This document shows positions 54,042 through 64,000 of a DNA stretch of 64,000 bases, piece after piece. Numbering within the stretch: the first letter of the stretch is position 1; every line of letters starts with the position of its first letter. The stretch is from Acanthosoma haemorrhoidale (taxonomy: Eukaryota; Arthropoda; Insecta; Hemiptera; Acanthosomatidae), in assembly GCA_930367205.1 (NCBI GenBank), contig OV884011.1, positions 166,667,226-166,731,225 of the forward strand, written 5' to 3'. Below the pieces are notes generated by a model. The model was not told the origin of the DNA, made no database searches, and worked only from the letters and a program-made list of their open reading frames with translations. Both the position numbers and the translations under genes were made by a program.

Positions 54042-56606
54042 TGTAACTAGAGCGATGTGTCGTTCACTAACGAATGAAACATAAAGATCAGGTCATCATG
54101 AATGAATCATTTCGTTCGCCAAATGAATCACACCCGACCCAGATTAAAGTGTACCCAGTCTCCGCAGGGGGACAACTAATAAATATACTGTATGATATTT
54201 ATCATGAGAATTCTACTGTGGGCTCACAACAATTTTCTGCAATTTCTTTTCCCTCTGAGCTATGAGAAGATAATACTTTATCTTCATATTATATTAAAAT
54301 ATAATATAATTTCAAATATCAATTCTGATAATTCTCCCCATACTTGTTTGAAAGTAGAGCATGTCGCTTTGGTAATTAAACCTTTTTCCTATTTGGTAGT
54401 TATAGATAGATCTTTAGTATTTTCCCAAACAATTTCACATATCAATCCATTTTATACTAAAATGAAACTATTAACAAAGAATTAAACATCATATAATTGA
54501 AATTGAAACGTATTCTGAGTAAAATAAAAATTTTTTAGCAACCAAATGAAATTATTCGTCATTTGTCGAGTTTATTTGTTATGTAACAGTTATTGAAAAT
54601 AAATAAATAAAATTAATATGTTTTATGGTATTATTTTTATTTGTATAAAAGGAAAACATAATGGTAAACTTTTACCAATTGAAAATTTTTTTTTTAAATT
54701 ACTTTATTTTCAATAATGTATATTAATACTTTATAAACGTACAACAGCCTATAAATAACTACTGCTCTAAAGACTATGCGTCTTGAGTTTTTATTTTACA
54801 GAACGGGCTGAGAATTAAAAATCATATAACTGGTAGAAATTACCGAGTCGGTTTTTGCACATTAAAATGTATATGTCTTCAGATCAGAATGATTATAAAT
54901 GAAAAGCGGTTGGAGGATTAACAAATGTGACGACAATCATATTTCATTACTTTACATTATTCAACTTGAATATTGAACGACTAAGCATTTCGTTTCAGTG
55001 GACCCCCCTCCTTGGGTGGAAACACCCAATTTGTTATTTCCTCATTTGTTGTGAACGAAATGGATCTTTAAAGTAAACGAGCGGATCGTTGAAATGAACG
55101 AAATTTCCCATGCTTAATTTGTATCCTTACACATAATCCTTGAAAATATAGCTTTCTATAGTGGCATTTGATTGAAGAAGTTTAATTTCAACTAACTACT
55201 AGTGCTACCTGGTGGCAACAGTATTGCATATTAACTAGTTTACAACTTCCATCAGTAAACTGATCATCAGTAATCAGTAAAGTGTAGTAGTTACTGCAAA
55301 TTATTTATTAGCCAGTCACGTTATAGATCGATTTGTGCAAACGACGTTGTTGTAATTTTGTGGTATTTTGAAGGGACCAATACGACCAGTAAAAAACAAG
55401 TGTGCCAATTCCAAAGCCCTGTGGAAGCTGCGTTATAGCGAAAAGATATCGAAATGTTCGCACTTTTTTTTATTTTTTCGATATAACTTCTAAACCAGGA
55501 AGCCCAGCGAGAAAGCATTTATTACAAAAATGAAAGAGCGTTAAATTCTGCGGTAAATGCCGTACTGAAACTTGAAATTCAAATGAGTAATACCATCATA
55601 ATTGCCAGTCGAAAACCGACTATTAGTTTAATTTGAATCTAAAATAGTTATTCCAAATGAATAACCTATTATTTGAAAGTTTGAGGAGCATTGAATTATG
55701 GATCCAATGAGCACCGAAAATTGCAAATTCCATCGAATTGGCATACATACCATCAAAAAATTGAAATTGTCATTGAATCCTCATCAGGCCACTTGTACTA
55801 CCTCAATATGGGCTGATTAATTAGTATTAATGAACTCATTTTAACACTTTAAATGAACGTCAAATACTTTTCCACAGTCCTTACCTGCTCCCAGCTCCCA
55901 GCAGCTATATAAAGAATTGTATTATTGTTTATTTTTTCAATTGGCCAACCACTTCATAACTACCCTTACAAGACATGTTCTCAATATTTTATAGACTAAT
56001 AATTTTTTTCACATTTTAAGGATCCCTAAAAGTTCAATAGTATTTGGAATTAAAATTTATATAACTCTTAAAATATATATATATATATTGGATAAATAAT
56101 TCTTAAAAATCTAACATTGCTAATATTAAAAAAAATGTATATTTTGACATACATATATTACATTATAGTCTTTATAAAATCATTCCACTTTGATGATTTT
56201 TTTTTATAAACTAAGACTAATGCTGATCTTGCAATAATAAGAACAAATTTAGAAATAAGATGAAAATTTCATTTTAATGTTTGTAATTGTTTTAAATATT
56301 AGCAGTGACATTGTATGAATATTTTTGTTTTATAATAAATTTGTTTGTTTGCATTTCATAATACTATCAAAAACTTTTTGAAATATCTTGCTTATTTATT
56401 ACTTTTACAACAGGAAAATTTCCTTTGTATTTAGAAAATATTTATTGCAAAACCAAATACATTTTGACCAAGGCTGTTAGTTACCTGAAAATAGAGTTCA
56501 ACAAACTTTTTCTGGATTTTTAACAACTATGTTAAGTTGTTCCTAAGAGAAAAATAAAATATGAAAAAGAATATTCAGTAATAGTAACATGTAAAGCTTA
56601 GCTTAC
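54042..56606. other. AT-rich intergenic region
   Basis: No gene recognised. ATCATTTCGTTCGCC (near 54108) and GTGAACGAAATGGATC (near 55051) are similar in inverted orientation and may be ends of an old non-autonomous DNA element. Confidence 0.35.
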
Positions 56607-56621
56607 CTCGTTCTTTCCCAT
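56607..56621 (-). CDS. Possible initiating micro-exon (MGKNE)
   Basis: The minus strand reads CAGTCACCATGGGAAAGAAC followed by GAG|GTAAGC: a strong start context, five codons and a good splice donor in phase 0. It would be phase-compatible with the small HSP exon at 47198. That would make the ankyrin gene lie inside a 9.4-kb intron. It could equally be chance or start another gene. Confidence 0.3.
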
Positions 56622-57070
56622 GGTGACTGTCGATAACGAGTTGACATTCATTTTTTGTTTTCATTAACAAATTAAACAATTGATACAATTTTTCACAATA
56701 TGCACTAAACAGGGTAATTTTAATTGGTAAAACCAGGGCGATTGGTAAAAAGATTTGGTGGCAGCAGTCAAAGTGTTAAGTGCATGTGAAAATAATTACT
56801 TTCAAAAATTAGTAGGAAATTAGAAAAATACAAACACATTGCTAATTGATAGTTTATTAAGGAGATGTTATAGTGTAATATTTACAATTGCAATGTGATT
56901 ATTCATTGACCAATTATCAACAAAAATGTATTTGATTGTAAATATCGATAAATAAAATGTTAATTCTGGGATGTTTTGAAGGCGTCTGTTTCCTCCTGAA
57001 GCGTCCCCTCTTTTCATTTTTCAAGCCATCTCCATCAGTTTCTACCTGCGATATAAGCTTCTCCTCATCC

Positions 57071-57299
57071 TTTTTTTTTTTTTTTTTTTTCGCCCTACCT
57101 GAGGCTGAGCCTCAAACGGGCTTGCCCCACAAGCCGTGAAGCGGGATCATGGGGTTACGTAGCCTGTGGTGCGTGTGTATTCCGGTGCAATGGGATTTAT
57201 TCTCAAAAACAAAAAAAAAAAAAAAAAAAAACCTCTTACACTATATTTACAAATCCTAAACTAGCTATATATAATTTTTTTTTTTTTTTTTTTCTTAAC
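57071..57299 (-). mobile_element. Retroposon with 17-bp target duplication
   Basis: TAAGCTTCTCCTCATCC occurs at 57054-57070 and again at 57300-57316, flanking 229 inserted bases. Read on the minus strand, the insert ends in a run of about 22 A just before the duplication, the mark of LINE-type retroposition. The body contains a GC-rich part (57092-57200) with inverted GAGGCTGAGCCTC and an internal homopolymer run, with a second homopolymer run at its other end. No pol III boxes are obvious, so whether it is a SINE or a retroposed small RNA is open. Confidence 0.85.
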
Positions 57300-57321
57300 T
57301 AAGCTTCTCCTCATCCACATT

Positions 57322-57727
57322 TCAATTAGGTTTGTTGTATAAGGTTATTGGAACATTTGTGGAAAACTTTCCAAGACAGTTTATGCAGAAAGAAGAACAT
57401 CCGAGTCCTGCCTTCTTGCAACTGTGGACCTCTTTGCAGTCTCTCTTGTACCCACAAGTTTTGTAAGAGTGCAAGGAATGAAAGGCTGGTTCTTTGTTAA
57501 ACGTGTTAGTTATGAGTCCTTGCTCAGTTCGTATCCACCCCCAGTCCAAAGGGTTTTTGTTGTTCCTTAACCACTTTTGCATGGCATTTGGAGGCTACTG
57601 GAATTAGAGGGAATCTTGACTTGATGAAGTGCTGATATCTTAATGTATCTAGATTCCAAAGGGGTGCCCCGACTCCCTCACTGCCAGGTGTATTGACGGA
57701 AGGAACAGACCTTTGATATCTGACCAA
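57322..57727 (-). pseudogene. Cys-rich repeat-family relic
   Basis: Two overlapping minus-strand frames give LRYQHFIKSRFPLIPVASKC and then NPLDWGWIRTEQGLITNTFN, followed by a Cys-rich part (CGYKRDC...CKKAGLGCSSFCINC). This combination (WGW segment followed by CKxxC...CxKxGLxCSxxC) recurs in multicopy, transposon-associated arthropod sequences. A frameshift joins the pieces, so it is not functional. I cannot name the family. Confidence 0.5.
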
Positions 57728-57730
57728 CCT

Positions 57731-59487
57731 AAAACTTATGGTTTATGTAAATATATAAAAGCTATTTTATAAATACCAATGTTTCATTTACTAACAATAA
57801 GAAAGGGAAAATATCAGTGTTTGAAGTTGTGAAATGAGAATTTCACAAACATGGAAAAAAAATTGACAGGTGTTTATGACACTACTCTCTTGAATTTCAA
57901 GTTTAATAAGATTATTCAACACAAAATTTTATGCTCTTACGTTTTTGTAAAAAATACTTTCTCGCTAGGAAGCCCAGTTTCAAAATAAAAGTACAAAAAC
58001 TTCGAAGTTTTTTGGCTAATCTTTTCACAGGGCTTTGTAATTCACAAACTTTTAATTTTACTTTTAATTAGAACTACCTCATATTTTGTACAAGTGGCAC
58101 TTTTTTTTGGATGAAGTGACTGGCCTATTAATATAATTCAAAATCAAAATTAATGGTGACGCACGAACACGATTTAAGTGTCTTTTTGTCATTATAGTCC
58201 ACTAAAGTATCAATACATATTACTAATCAGTAAGTAGTGATATTTAATTTGAAAGTCTACTTGATGTGATAAAGAAATATTTAGTTTTTAAGAGGTGTAA
58301 GTCTGTTTCGGATATGTAGAGGGGTCTGCAATTAGTTATTCAGAGTTACAAATGTAGTAATAAACAGGCATAAATTCATTAATAAAATTTTTTGGACATA
58401 GTAAAGCACATACTGAACATCCAGGACCTATTATGGCCGATTTAAACCAAGGATACATTATTGGGCACTGTCTAAAAGTGACCAAAAATGAGTTTTTATT
58501 TTAAGGTCACCTGATCAGATGGATCACCTGTATTTGACCCCAAGGGTTTGCTATGAAAATTCTGCTGAGTTTAAAGGGACTATTGAACAGGGATGAACTG
58601 GATAGCAATCTGTAATCTGTAGAAGATTAGCAATTAATTAATAGCTGTTTTTTATTTAATTTGCGTTTACCATCACCTGGTCATCCAACACCACACTAAA
58701 TAGCATGTTCCTACATAAGAAACTGGCTGAGTTAAAGTTTTGTAAACGATTTTAATGACTTTTTCTAACCATGATTTTTTAATGATACATATTGTTAATG
58801 AAGACATGGAGATCTTTAATTTGATAAATTAATCAAAATTATAGAAACTTATTTTTTTTTTGTAATATTGTATTTGTAAGATTCTTAACTTAAAACATTT
58901 ACAATTGGTCTAAATTTTATAAGTTCTATTCCACAGAATGGTTATACACTGTCAAAGTTTTTATGAAAGTAAATTAAAAACAAATGTGTTGGAACAAAAA
59001 AAGTCAGGCTTCTCTTTACTAATCGCTTCTATCTGACTGATAAACTTCCTCAAGTCACTGATGGCTAACTATTTACCATTCTGGTTTGGAACTTCGCAGA
59101 CGCTAACACAAAAATTGATTCAAAGTTATTCCAATAATTTGACAGACAACTAAAAGAAAGGCATGTTTAATATTAAAAATGTCTGTTGTTCAAATCCTGG
59201 CCAAGGCACTATGTTTTCTTTGTTGCCAAAAAATATTTAAAATAAACACTAATAGGATCATACATAATAGTTTATTTAGTGTTCCTGTGATTGTTTACCT
59301 CCTGGAGGCTGATGAGCCTCATCTTACTCCGGTCAAAAAAATTAATATGAGGTAAAAAGAAGTATATTTAATATTTACATAAGTTTTAACAATATAAATA
59401 CATACATTATAAAGCTATTTTGCTATATGCAATAAAATTTAATAGTTAAACTATAAATACAAGGTTAATCAGTAAATAAAAATAATT
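57731..59487. other. AT-rich intergenic region downstream of MCM3
   Basis: No gene recognised. 58440-58580 is a diverged copy of 41085-41360. A B-box-like GTTCAAATCCTGG lies near 59191. Confidence 0.45.
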
Positions 59488-59689
59488 TTAAATTAGATAG
59501 ACAGTGTCTTCAGAAAGCATCACTTGATTTTCGTTAGACATGGTGCTCATTGCTTTGGCTACTTCACCTTCGGAGAACTCAACGTCAGTCATCTTGCTGT
59601 TTATCTTGGCTACGAGCTCTGTCAGTTTCAAACTTTGTATGCGGGCCTCTTGAAAAACTGACGCTGCGTGTTGCCTGAAGATAGTGAGC
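59488..59689 (-). CDS. MCM3: MCM3 exon f (C-terminal winged-helix part and stop)
   Basis: After the acceptor TTTTTTCCAG the exon encodes LTIFRQHAASVFQEARIQSL and onwards, ending QVMLSEDTVYLI and TAA at 59488-59490. This matches the conserved C-terminal winged-helix domain of MCM3, which ends in a short hydrophobic tail and binds ORC-Cdc6 when the helicase is loaded. It joins exon e in phase 2 to make the Arg codon. Confidence 0.9.
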
Positions 59690-59874
59690 CTGGAAAAAAC
59701 AAATGCTAAGATAAAAATATATGCAAATCATAAAAATCACCAATTAGTGTTTTTTATTAAATTTATGGAGAGACAAAATCATTTTGTATACTACTGTACA
59801 GGAACTTAGCAAAAAACTCATTTGTTAGATTTTCAGAGAATTAACAAGACCTGATTCAAGAACATACTATAATT

Positions 59875-59960
59875 GAGCAATGACTGGATAGCTCAGTTAA
59901 AAAGCAAGTATGAAAGATAATCTGAAGATTGCCTGTTTGAATCCTGCCCCTGTGACTATT
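59875..59960 (+). repeat. tRNA-derived SINE-like unit in MCM3 intron
   Basis: GGATAGCTCAGTTAAAAAGC resembles an A box and D arm, and GCCTGTTTGAATCCTGCCC a B box and T arm, at tRNA-like spacing. The anticodon and acceptor regions do not fold into a working tRNA. Confidence 0.5.
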
Positions 59961-60496
59961 TATGTCAATGACCAACCTAAAGTTTGAACGATTATATTAA
60001 AGTTAGATGATAATATTTTAGGTTTATTATAAGATACTACAGAAATATTGAGGATTATATAATATCTTGTATACTCGATTACCCTCAGATTTTCTTAATA
60101 CTAATAGTTCTTAAGACATTATTGCCTAAAATTAATTTATTCAGGAAACAATTTTTTTACCCCTTTCACAGACATTTTTTGAGAAAATTTCAGCATAGTT
60201 AAAATAAAAAGCATTTTGAAATAAAGTGTTTTTTTCTAGTTAATTTAGATTAGTAGGTATTTATTGGAGCCTCTATTGCATGAGCACACGGTTTCTTATA
60301 CACATTTTGCAATTAATTTTACTTTTTTTTTTAAATACTTCGGTGATAACATATTATGTTATCTAAAGAAATCTCATACTAATTTTTACAATTTACTTAT
60401 ACCCCTTGTCACTTTATTAATCATTTTTAATAACATATGGCAGTACAGAAAATAGACATAATTAACCAGCTTGCGCTAATTTCATAGAATACTTAC

Positions 60497-60615
60497 CTTT
60501 CTGATGAAATCTCCCCTTCGATTGGAGTGCTGTCGCTTGTCTCCATTGACTCGACCGGCTGTTCGGCTGGAGTGGTTGCAGCACTTGTACTCGCAGTATC
60601 ATCATGGCTTGATTT
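60497..60615 (-). CDS. MCM3: MCM3 exon e (linker)
   Basis: It encodes a Ser/Thr/Glu-rich linker (KSSHDDTASTSAATTPAEQP and onwards to EGEISSE). The acceptor is CTAAAG and the donor AG|GTAAGT in phase 2. Low complexity here is normal for MCM3, where the region between the ATPase and the winged helix is poorly conserved and phosphorylated. Confidence 0.85.
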
Positions 60616-60760
60616 CTTTAGATACAAAATTAAATTATAAAGATGACATTAAAATTGATTATGATAAGTTTCATTACTTGTATGAAACATGGGCTGTATT
60701 AGAAACATTTCATAAGATTACTCTTATTTTAAAATCAATTAAGTATCAAATCAACTGTAC

Positions 60761-60916
60761 CAATTTTTTTGGAGCTCTTCCGTTGACTTCACTGTCTTCA
60801 TCATTGTGGTCAGCATCAACAGCATCTTCATCGTCATCATTTTCATCACCAGATAATTCAGAGACGGCACCGTCATCCTTCTTATTACGCCTCCTTTTCC
60901 TAGTTTTTTCTAATAC
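60761..60916 (-). CDS. MCM3: MCM3 exon d (basic and acidic linker)
   Basis: It begins VLEKTRKRRRNKKDD, directly continuing AYFKK of the previous exon as in other MCM3s, then a long Asp/Glu-rich run ending RAPKKL. The basic cluster is a plausible nuclear localisation signal. The donor is TTG|GTACAG, phase 0. Confidence 0.87.
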
Positions 60917-61029
60917 CTTACAGCCACAGGAAAAGCAATAATTAAGTAATGCATTTTTATTATAGCTTGTTTTTAAAAAATATATAACTTATTTCAATGT
61001 CTTTTTACAGTACTACATGGTTGAAATAC

Positions 61030-61170
61030 CTTCTTAAAGTAGGCATATTGCACTAATTCTATAGCAGCGTGGCCATCTTCCAGCTCAACAGAGCAACTAA
61101 GTCTTGCCTTTGCATGAGAGGTTGCCAGCCGAATCATCGTCTCTAAAGTCCTCACGGTAACTGGTTGGGT
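61030..61170 (-). CDS. MCM3: MCM3 exon c (end of ATPase lid)
   Basis: It encodes [40 protein letters not shown] and QYAYFKK, the conserved MCM lid helices with the TLETxIRLAxAHAKxR signature containing the sensor-2 arginine. Splice sites are GTTAG|ACC and AAG|GTATTT, both phase 0. Confidence 0.93.
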
Positions 61171-61529
61171 CTAACAAATAGAATTTATTAATAACATACC
61201 AGTAATGACTTCATTTTGAAAGTTATAGATAATTGGCAGTATTCTATTAATTATTTATTGTTGTATTATCACTAATAAGGGGATATACTTTTTAGCCAAA
61301 CAAAAGAGCTTTGCATCAATAAATTTTAGTTTCTACTTCTAACAAATAGAACTCGCAGTCACAGAAGGAGCAAGTGGATCACAAAAGCTAGCTAATATTA
61401 ACTTAGCAATTAATTAAATCAGAAATGGTGTTAAAAAATTCATAAAATTAAAGCCTCGAAAACCTTTTCAATTTTTAATAATTATTAGGCAGAGAAACAA
61501 ATGTAGAGCCAATGTTCAAAAACAGAATC

Positions 61530-61610
61530 TCCTCAATCTCTGGTCAGGTGCTCTCCCAGCTGAGCTATTTGTACACAAGTGAAAATCATGCGAATATCAA
61601 TTATCTGTAG
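61530..61610 (-). repeat. tRNA-derived SINE-like unit in MCM3 intron
   Basis: The minus strand reads AATAGCTCAGCTGGGAGAGC, an excellent A box and D arm. The B box region (TCTGTTTTTGAACATTG) is decayed. It is a tRNA relic or SINE head. Confidence 0.5.
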
Positions 61611-62272
61611 CTAGACTCAAGCAAACACTATAAACTTCGAACGGATCTTGGAGTATGACGGCTAGTTTGTTTACTTTATGGCATTAGTATAAGTTTAGAT
61701 ATTCTTAACCTAAAAAAATAATTACATATATAATGACCCTTTTTATTTAAATATTTATTTGTTTAATTACCTAGTAATTAAATAACTCCATCTTCCAATT
61801 CCTTTCTGCTAAAATATCCAATAATTAGCAGAGTCTTTCATCATAGCGATGTCAAAGAATCTTATTCTGAACTCTTTTAATATCAGGCATTCATTAATAA
61901 AACTCATTTGTACACCGTAATATTGTGCCAGTTTGATTGCGCTTTGTCTTCTAAGGTTGGAGAGGATATTTTAAATGATCCATAATTAGTGTATTTTACC
62001 ATAGGAGTTTATTGTTGGCCATATAAATAAGCTGAAGTGTGTTGGGATATTGGGTAGGGTTCTTCTTAGGTTTAGGGCGATATCCCACTCATTTACTGCC
62101 TCTTCTGTGTCTTGTTATACCAAGATCAATCAATACTTAATTAATATCTAGCCATAATTAAATTATTTATTCATTTGAGGGATCTTTTATCTTTAAAACT
62201 AACACATAATTAGTCTTTCTGAAAGATCTCAAAATTGTATTTAAAATATCAATCTCTCATTTAGATACATAC

Positions 62273-62423
62273 TCTTGCGACTCCGGTCTCTACTGCATCC
62301 TGGGACCTGAGCCTAGCGTACTCCTCTGCTATCAGCGCAGAAGACTCCTCAGTGAGAACAGGCTTAAGGGTTTTAGCGATGTGCAAATACATCCTCATAA
62401 ATCTGATTGTGAAGATCCTGTCA
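62273..62423 (-). CDS. MCM3: MCM3 exon b
   Basis: It encodes DRIFTIRFMRMYLHIAKTLK, PVLTEESSALIAEEYARLRS and QDAVETGVAR, matching the MCM3 segment between the arginine-finger region and the lid. The exon starts with the third base of a Thr codon and ends in phase 0 at AGA|GTATGT. Confidence 0.93.
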
Positions 62424-62655
62424 CTAAAAATAACAAAAAATATGAAGTTTTTAATGATAAACTAAGATTAGAAAAAATAAACCTGAGGATACTCAACTTC
62501 TTTGGAATAGCGTATATCACAAAATAACCCTCATGTTCCCTTTGTGAATGTTTATATTAAAAAAAACCAATAAAACAAAGGATACCTTTCCTGAACACCA
62601 GATTATAAATATTGAAAATAATATGATAAATATAGACAAATAAAACCTGAATTAC

Positions 62656-62808
62656 GTTTTTGATCTGGAACTTCCATGCAGGAGCGGATCATATTTTTCA
62701 TAGACTGGTGTATCATCGTTGTCGTAATTCTCTTCTTGGCCGTTCATCGCAAGATAGTCGACAGAAGACTCAATAGCAAGAACTTCTCCGTCTTGTTCCT
62801 GAGGTGCT
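62656..62808 (-). CDS. MCM3: MCM3 exon a (first exon inside the window)
   Basis: After acceptor TGTCTAG it encodes APQEQDGEVLAIESSVDYLA, then ENYDNDDTPVYEKYDPLLHG, the MCM3-specific insert following the HxYR motif. MCM3 is a subunit of the MCM2-7 replicative helicase, an AAA+ ring that unwinds DNA in the nucleus. The six exons here give about 306 residues, the C-terminal third of a protein normally about 800 long. The N-terminal domain, Walker motifs and arginine finger must lie beyond 64000. All six exons keep phase without gaps, which supports an active gene. Confidence 0.92.
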
Positions 62809-64000
62809 CTAGACAATGATTGGTACATTTACTAAACAGCAACTATCGGAAAGCAATAGAGGTTATTGGTGTTTATAGGGACACAAAGAGGTTCCAACAA
62901 AATATTACAAAGTCAAAACAATTATATTGAAGTGTTATTTAATAGTTGGGATATTAATAATCAAAACAACTTTAACAATATTGAATTATTTATGATTTTA
63001 CTATTTCAATAATTAGACAATTCAGGTTGGGTTCAGACAAACTAACATGCATACTTTAATCAATTTTACCATTAATAACTTTATAAATTAACGCTGCACT
63101 TTGAAATATGAATTATGCATATAACTGTCTCTAACGGCGGAGAATTGAATTTATTCTAGAACTCACTGTTCGTCTGAAATACCTACACCTTATTGGGCTA
63201 ACACATCAATAGGAGATGACTTTCATCTGCCTCGATGTGCTCTTCATCCACCATATGCCCCACATACTTCAAGAGTGGAATCTAAAGGGACCTCACCCCT
63301 TGCCTCCAACTCTCAACCATGCCTGCTGGCATACGTCTTCTCCTAAGCGTCTAGGTCTCCTTCTTCAGCCGCTCTTACCAGAATAAGCCACCTATCTCGC
63401 AGACCTTATATTTCCCATTTCTATAAATTTCTTATCATGGTCTATTCCTATGGTACTTTCTTATCTATGTCATCGGTTGTGGGTGACATGAACTCGATTT
63501 AAAGTTATATTTGACACATGACCATTACCAAGACTTTCCGTTTAATCAAACTTTATCTATTTAATTAACTTTAATAATTTTATCATATTAATTTAATTCA
63601 TCATAAAGTAACACTACAATATATTGTAATGGTATTTTTAAGAAGGATTATTCTATTATATAAAATATTAGATAATATAAAATAAATTATAAAAAGTTGA
63701 ATTCCAAAACAAGCGAAAGTAACAGCAGGAAGTATGAGTAATTGAAACAGCTGAGAGGAATATTGGGACTGTGGTTGTTATTAGGAGAGGGTTGTTGAGA
63801 GAGGCTATTAAGGAGAGGTTGCCAGTTATGGAGTTTTATGAGAACAGAGGTGTTGATGATAATTTGTTCCAGTTTGTGGATGGTCAAACGTATTTGACAT
63901 GATGGCCCTTACACGTTGTCTAAACTCATATTTCTGTATATTACCTTGTAGCAGTGCATGTCATCATAGAACTTCATACATCATATGTGCGAAGTCTACA
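62809..64000. other. MCM3 intron, open to the window edge
   Basis: No further MCM3 exon is found before the window ends, so this is probably intron. Short frames here lack recognisable domains. 63200-63420 is GC-richer than the rest and may be an old repeat. Confidence 0.5.

Noticed and set aside
60504..60941. Plus-strand frame of 145 codons.
   Set aside because: It is antisense to MCM3 exons d and e; the Ser-rich runs are antisense of the acidic linker.

Overview
The window looks like an AT-rich arthropod nuclear genome, most likely an insect. The grounds are GT-AG introns in conserved eukaryotic genes, an errantivirus-type endogenous retrovirus, Jockey-like LINE pieces, a DUF4817-type mariner relic and tRNA-derived SINE-like units. 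A hemipteran is possible, but the sequence alone does not settle the order.

Left third (1-14982): mostly repeats. It opens with a degenerate Gypsy integrase on the minus strand and the 3' ends of two Jockey-like LINE copies. A lone Kazal-type (vasotab-like) secreted-inhibitor exon lies at 3309-3501 and a 28-bp perfect hairpin at 5579-5638. A large rearrangement follows: about 2.05 kb (5869-7919) recurs inverted at 9515-11571, and a 370-bp direct repeat (8880-9249) is re-copied exactly at the outer edge of the inverted copy (11570-11939).

Middle (14983-33709): a pile-up of LTR retrotransposons. Two related Gypsy elements on the minus strand (G1 14983-27234, G2 27285-32585) and a truncated third (G4, LTR 33523-33709) share a tRNA-Phe primer site. 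All sit in TA/TACATA microsatellite DNA; G1 and G2 show clear target duplications (TACA, TGTA). In G1 and G2, gag and pol are in the same frame with a single TGA between them, which suggests stop-codon readthrough. A complete gag-pol-env endogenous retrovirus (18944-25824, plus strand) lies inside the G1 gag gene. Its LTRs are identical by eye, its PBS matches tRNA-Lys, and it has a well-phased U UUU UUA -1 frameshift site, but its integrase has Asn where the catalytic Glu is expected. A DUF4817 mariner relic is fused to the broken G4 gag.

Right half (33710-64000): host genes in AT-rich DNA. An intronless 1499-codon gene (34529-39028) encodes an unrecognised protein with collagen-like Gly-rich blocks, long helices and a central hydrophobic segment. 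On the minus strand there follow a three-exon small heat-shock protein (273 aa) with tandemly repeated candidate first exons, an intronless ankyrin-repeat gene, and the last six exons of MCM3, whose 5' part lies outside the window. A retroposon with a 17-bp target duplication and several SINE/LINE relics lie between them.

The mobile elements dominate the layout. The small HSP, MCM3, ankyrin protein and the 1499-aa protein show no sign of acting in one pathway.
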